Below are positions 63,297-64,000 of a stretch of DNA of 64,000 nt, piece after piece (position 1 is the first letter of the stretch; every line of letters begins with the position of its first letter). The DNA comes from Paraescarpia echinospica. Lineage: Eukaryota > Annelida > Polychaeta > Sabellida > Siboglinidae. Both the position numbers and the translations under genes were made by a program. The DNA lies in contig CM034544.1 of NCBI GenBank assembly GCA_020002185.1, forward strand, positions 5,753,212 through 5,817,211, written 5' to 3'. Below the pieces are notes generated by a model. The model was given only the letters and a program-made list of their open reading frames with translations, was not told where the DNA came from and searched no databases.

Positions 63297-64000
63297 TAAC
63301 CAATTACTAATCTCGACACAAATATGTGATCATTTTATTTGTCTATCTAACTATCTAGACAGACAGACAGACAGGTTTACACGATTCGACATCCTCTTAA
63401 AAATACGACTATTTTTTTCTTTAACTGAGTTACACTTTCTTGTAGATAACACTCGGTCACGTGTCTCGCTACAGTGACACGCGATAATCCACAAACAGCA
63501 AATGGCTAGGAACATTCGATGAATTATGTTTTTATAGTTTAGTTGAGTTTGAGCTGAATTAGCGCCGCCATAATCGAAACTTTTACGTGCAGTTGATTGG
63601 CTAGCTCACATCAAAGTTTGGCAAGATGAAAGAAACAAAAACAAGTTAATTGAAAGAAACACAGAACGTGTCCTGTCGCGTTATGTGCCTAGTACACCTG
63701 TTGACGGTAACGGCAAAACCTCGACGGCAAAGCGGCAAACTGTGAACAGACCCTAGTACACAAAACGCGGTAATCTTAGACGGCTATGCACATTGGTGAC
63801 GTGAACAGTTTGTGGATGTTATAAAAGATGCCGGTCCAAAGAAACAACCGAGAGGAGGAACCATTGTTTTGTTGTAATCCGGATGGGACGGAGCATATAA
63901 AAACTCTCGTCTCTACATTTCAAGAATCAATTTCTATGCAGACATCTAGGATTTTATTAGGGTTGTCAACAGACGGCGCCGCTGATGAGTTGGCCACAAA
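63297..64000 (-). other. Intron 3 of lectin copy 4 (mirror of 24,190-25,090)
   Basis: Matches copy 1 intron 3 in reverse, including the gacggcaacggc-type motif at 63,700-63,735. A reading with an ATG at 63,829 (VQRNNREEEPLFCCNPDG) occurs here and, in reverse, at 24,378-24,190. It is open for over 60 codons in both copies and might be a small conserved frame, but runs out of the window here. Confidence 0.5.

Overview
The window is nuclear DNA of an animal, most likely a marine invertebrate. The evidence is multi-exon genes with GT-AG introns, a fucolectin/tachylectin-type lectin family, at least five families of non-LTR retrotransposon, one DNA transposon with inverted termini, a tRNA-derived SINE-like repeat, many long microsatellites and two scaffold gaps of exactly 1000 N. 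An L2/CR1-group element here carries a 2A-like NPGP peptide; this combination is known from sea urchins, amphioxus, molluscs and similar animals. The phylum cannot be fixed from this window.

Layout. 0.1-1.3 kb: a decayed retrotransposon (family R1, copy 1). 2.8-8.7 kb: a gap, a (CT)n tract, a 30-bp minisatellite (46 units) and L2-2A element copy A. 8.7-11.8 kb: a partial third copy of segments seen again at 49.5-56.2 kb, with GT/CA/GA microsatellites, a SINE-like tRNA unit and a 28-bp minisatellite. 11.9-15.4 kb: L2-2A copy C in reverse plus a retrotransposon tail; this segment is inverted relative to 38.0-44.6 kb. 17.5-25.8 kb: the one complete-looking gene, a five-exon secreted fucolectin-type lectin (copy 1). 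Its intron 1 holds a DNA transposon that itself holds a retrotransposon (R3), and its exon 3 boundary is amplified tenfold. 25.9-32.9 kb: duplicated non-coding DNA with minisatellites. 32.9-34.7 kb: lectin copy 2 (reverse). 35.5-36.5 kb: the second gap. 36.5-38 kb: R1 copy 2, the best preserved. 38-46.5 kb: a retrotransposon tail and L2-2A copy B with a 38-unit minisatellite. 48.1-49.5 kb: a lectin exon relic and the second DNA-transposon copy. 50.5-51.9 kb: lectin copy 3, a pseudogene. 52-58.4 kb: the mirror image of 25.9-32.3 kb. 58.4-60.5 kb: R1 copy 3. 60.6-63.3 kb: lectin copy 4 (reverse), with a retrotransposon in its last intron.

The main large-scale structure is an interrupted inverted repeat. 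About 24.2-35.4 kb is repeated in reverse at about 49.9-64.0 kb, and the outer end runs off the window. The spacer is about 14.5 kb. Each arm holds two lectin genes in tail-to-tail orientation (copy 1 with copy 2; copy 4 with copy 3), so one convergent pair was probably duplicated as a block and the copies then decayed unequally. Copy 1 is open throughout; copy 2 has three intact exons and no visible 5' exons; copy 3 has in-frame stops and a deleted exon; copy 4 has two intact exons with retroelements at its splice acceptor and in its 3' flank.

The points most worth following up are the tenfold, frame-preserving array of splice acceptors in lectin copy 1, the palindromic lectin locus, the 2A-bearing L2 elements with minisatellite leaders, and the paralogous empty sites that date several insertions. 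All homology statements rest on reading the window against itself; no database search was possible.
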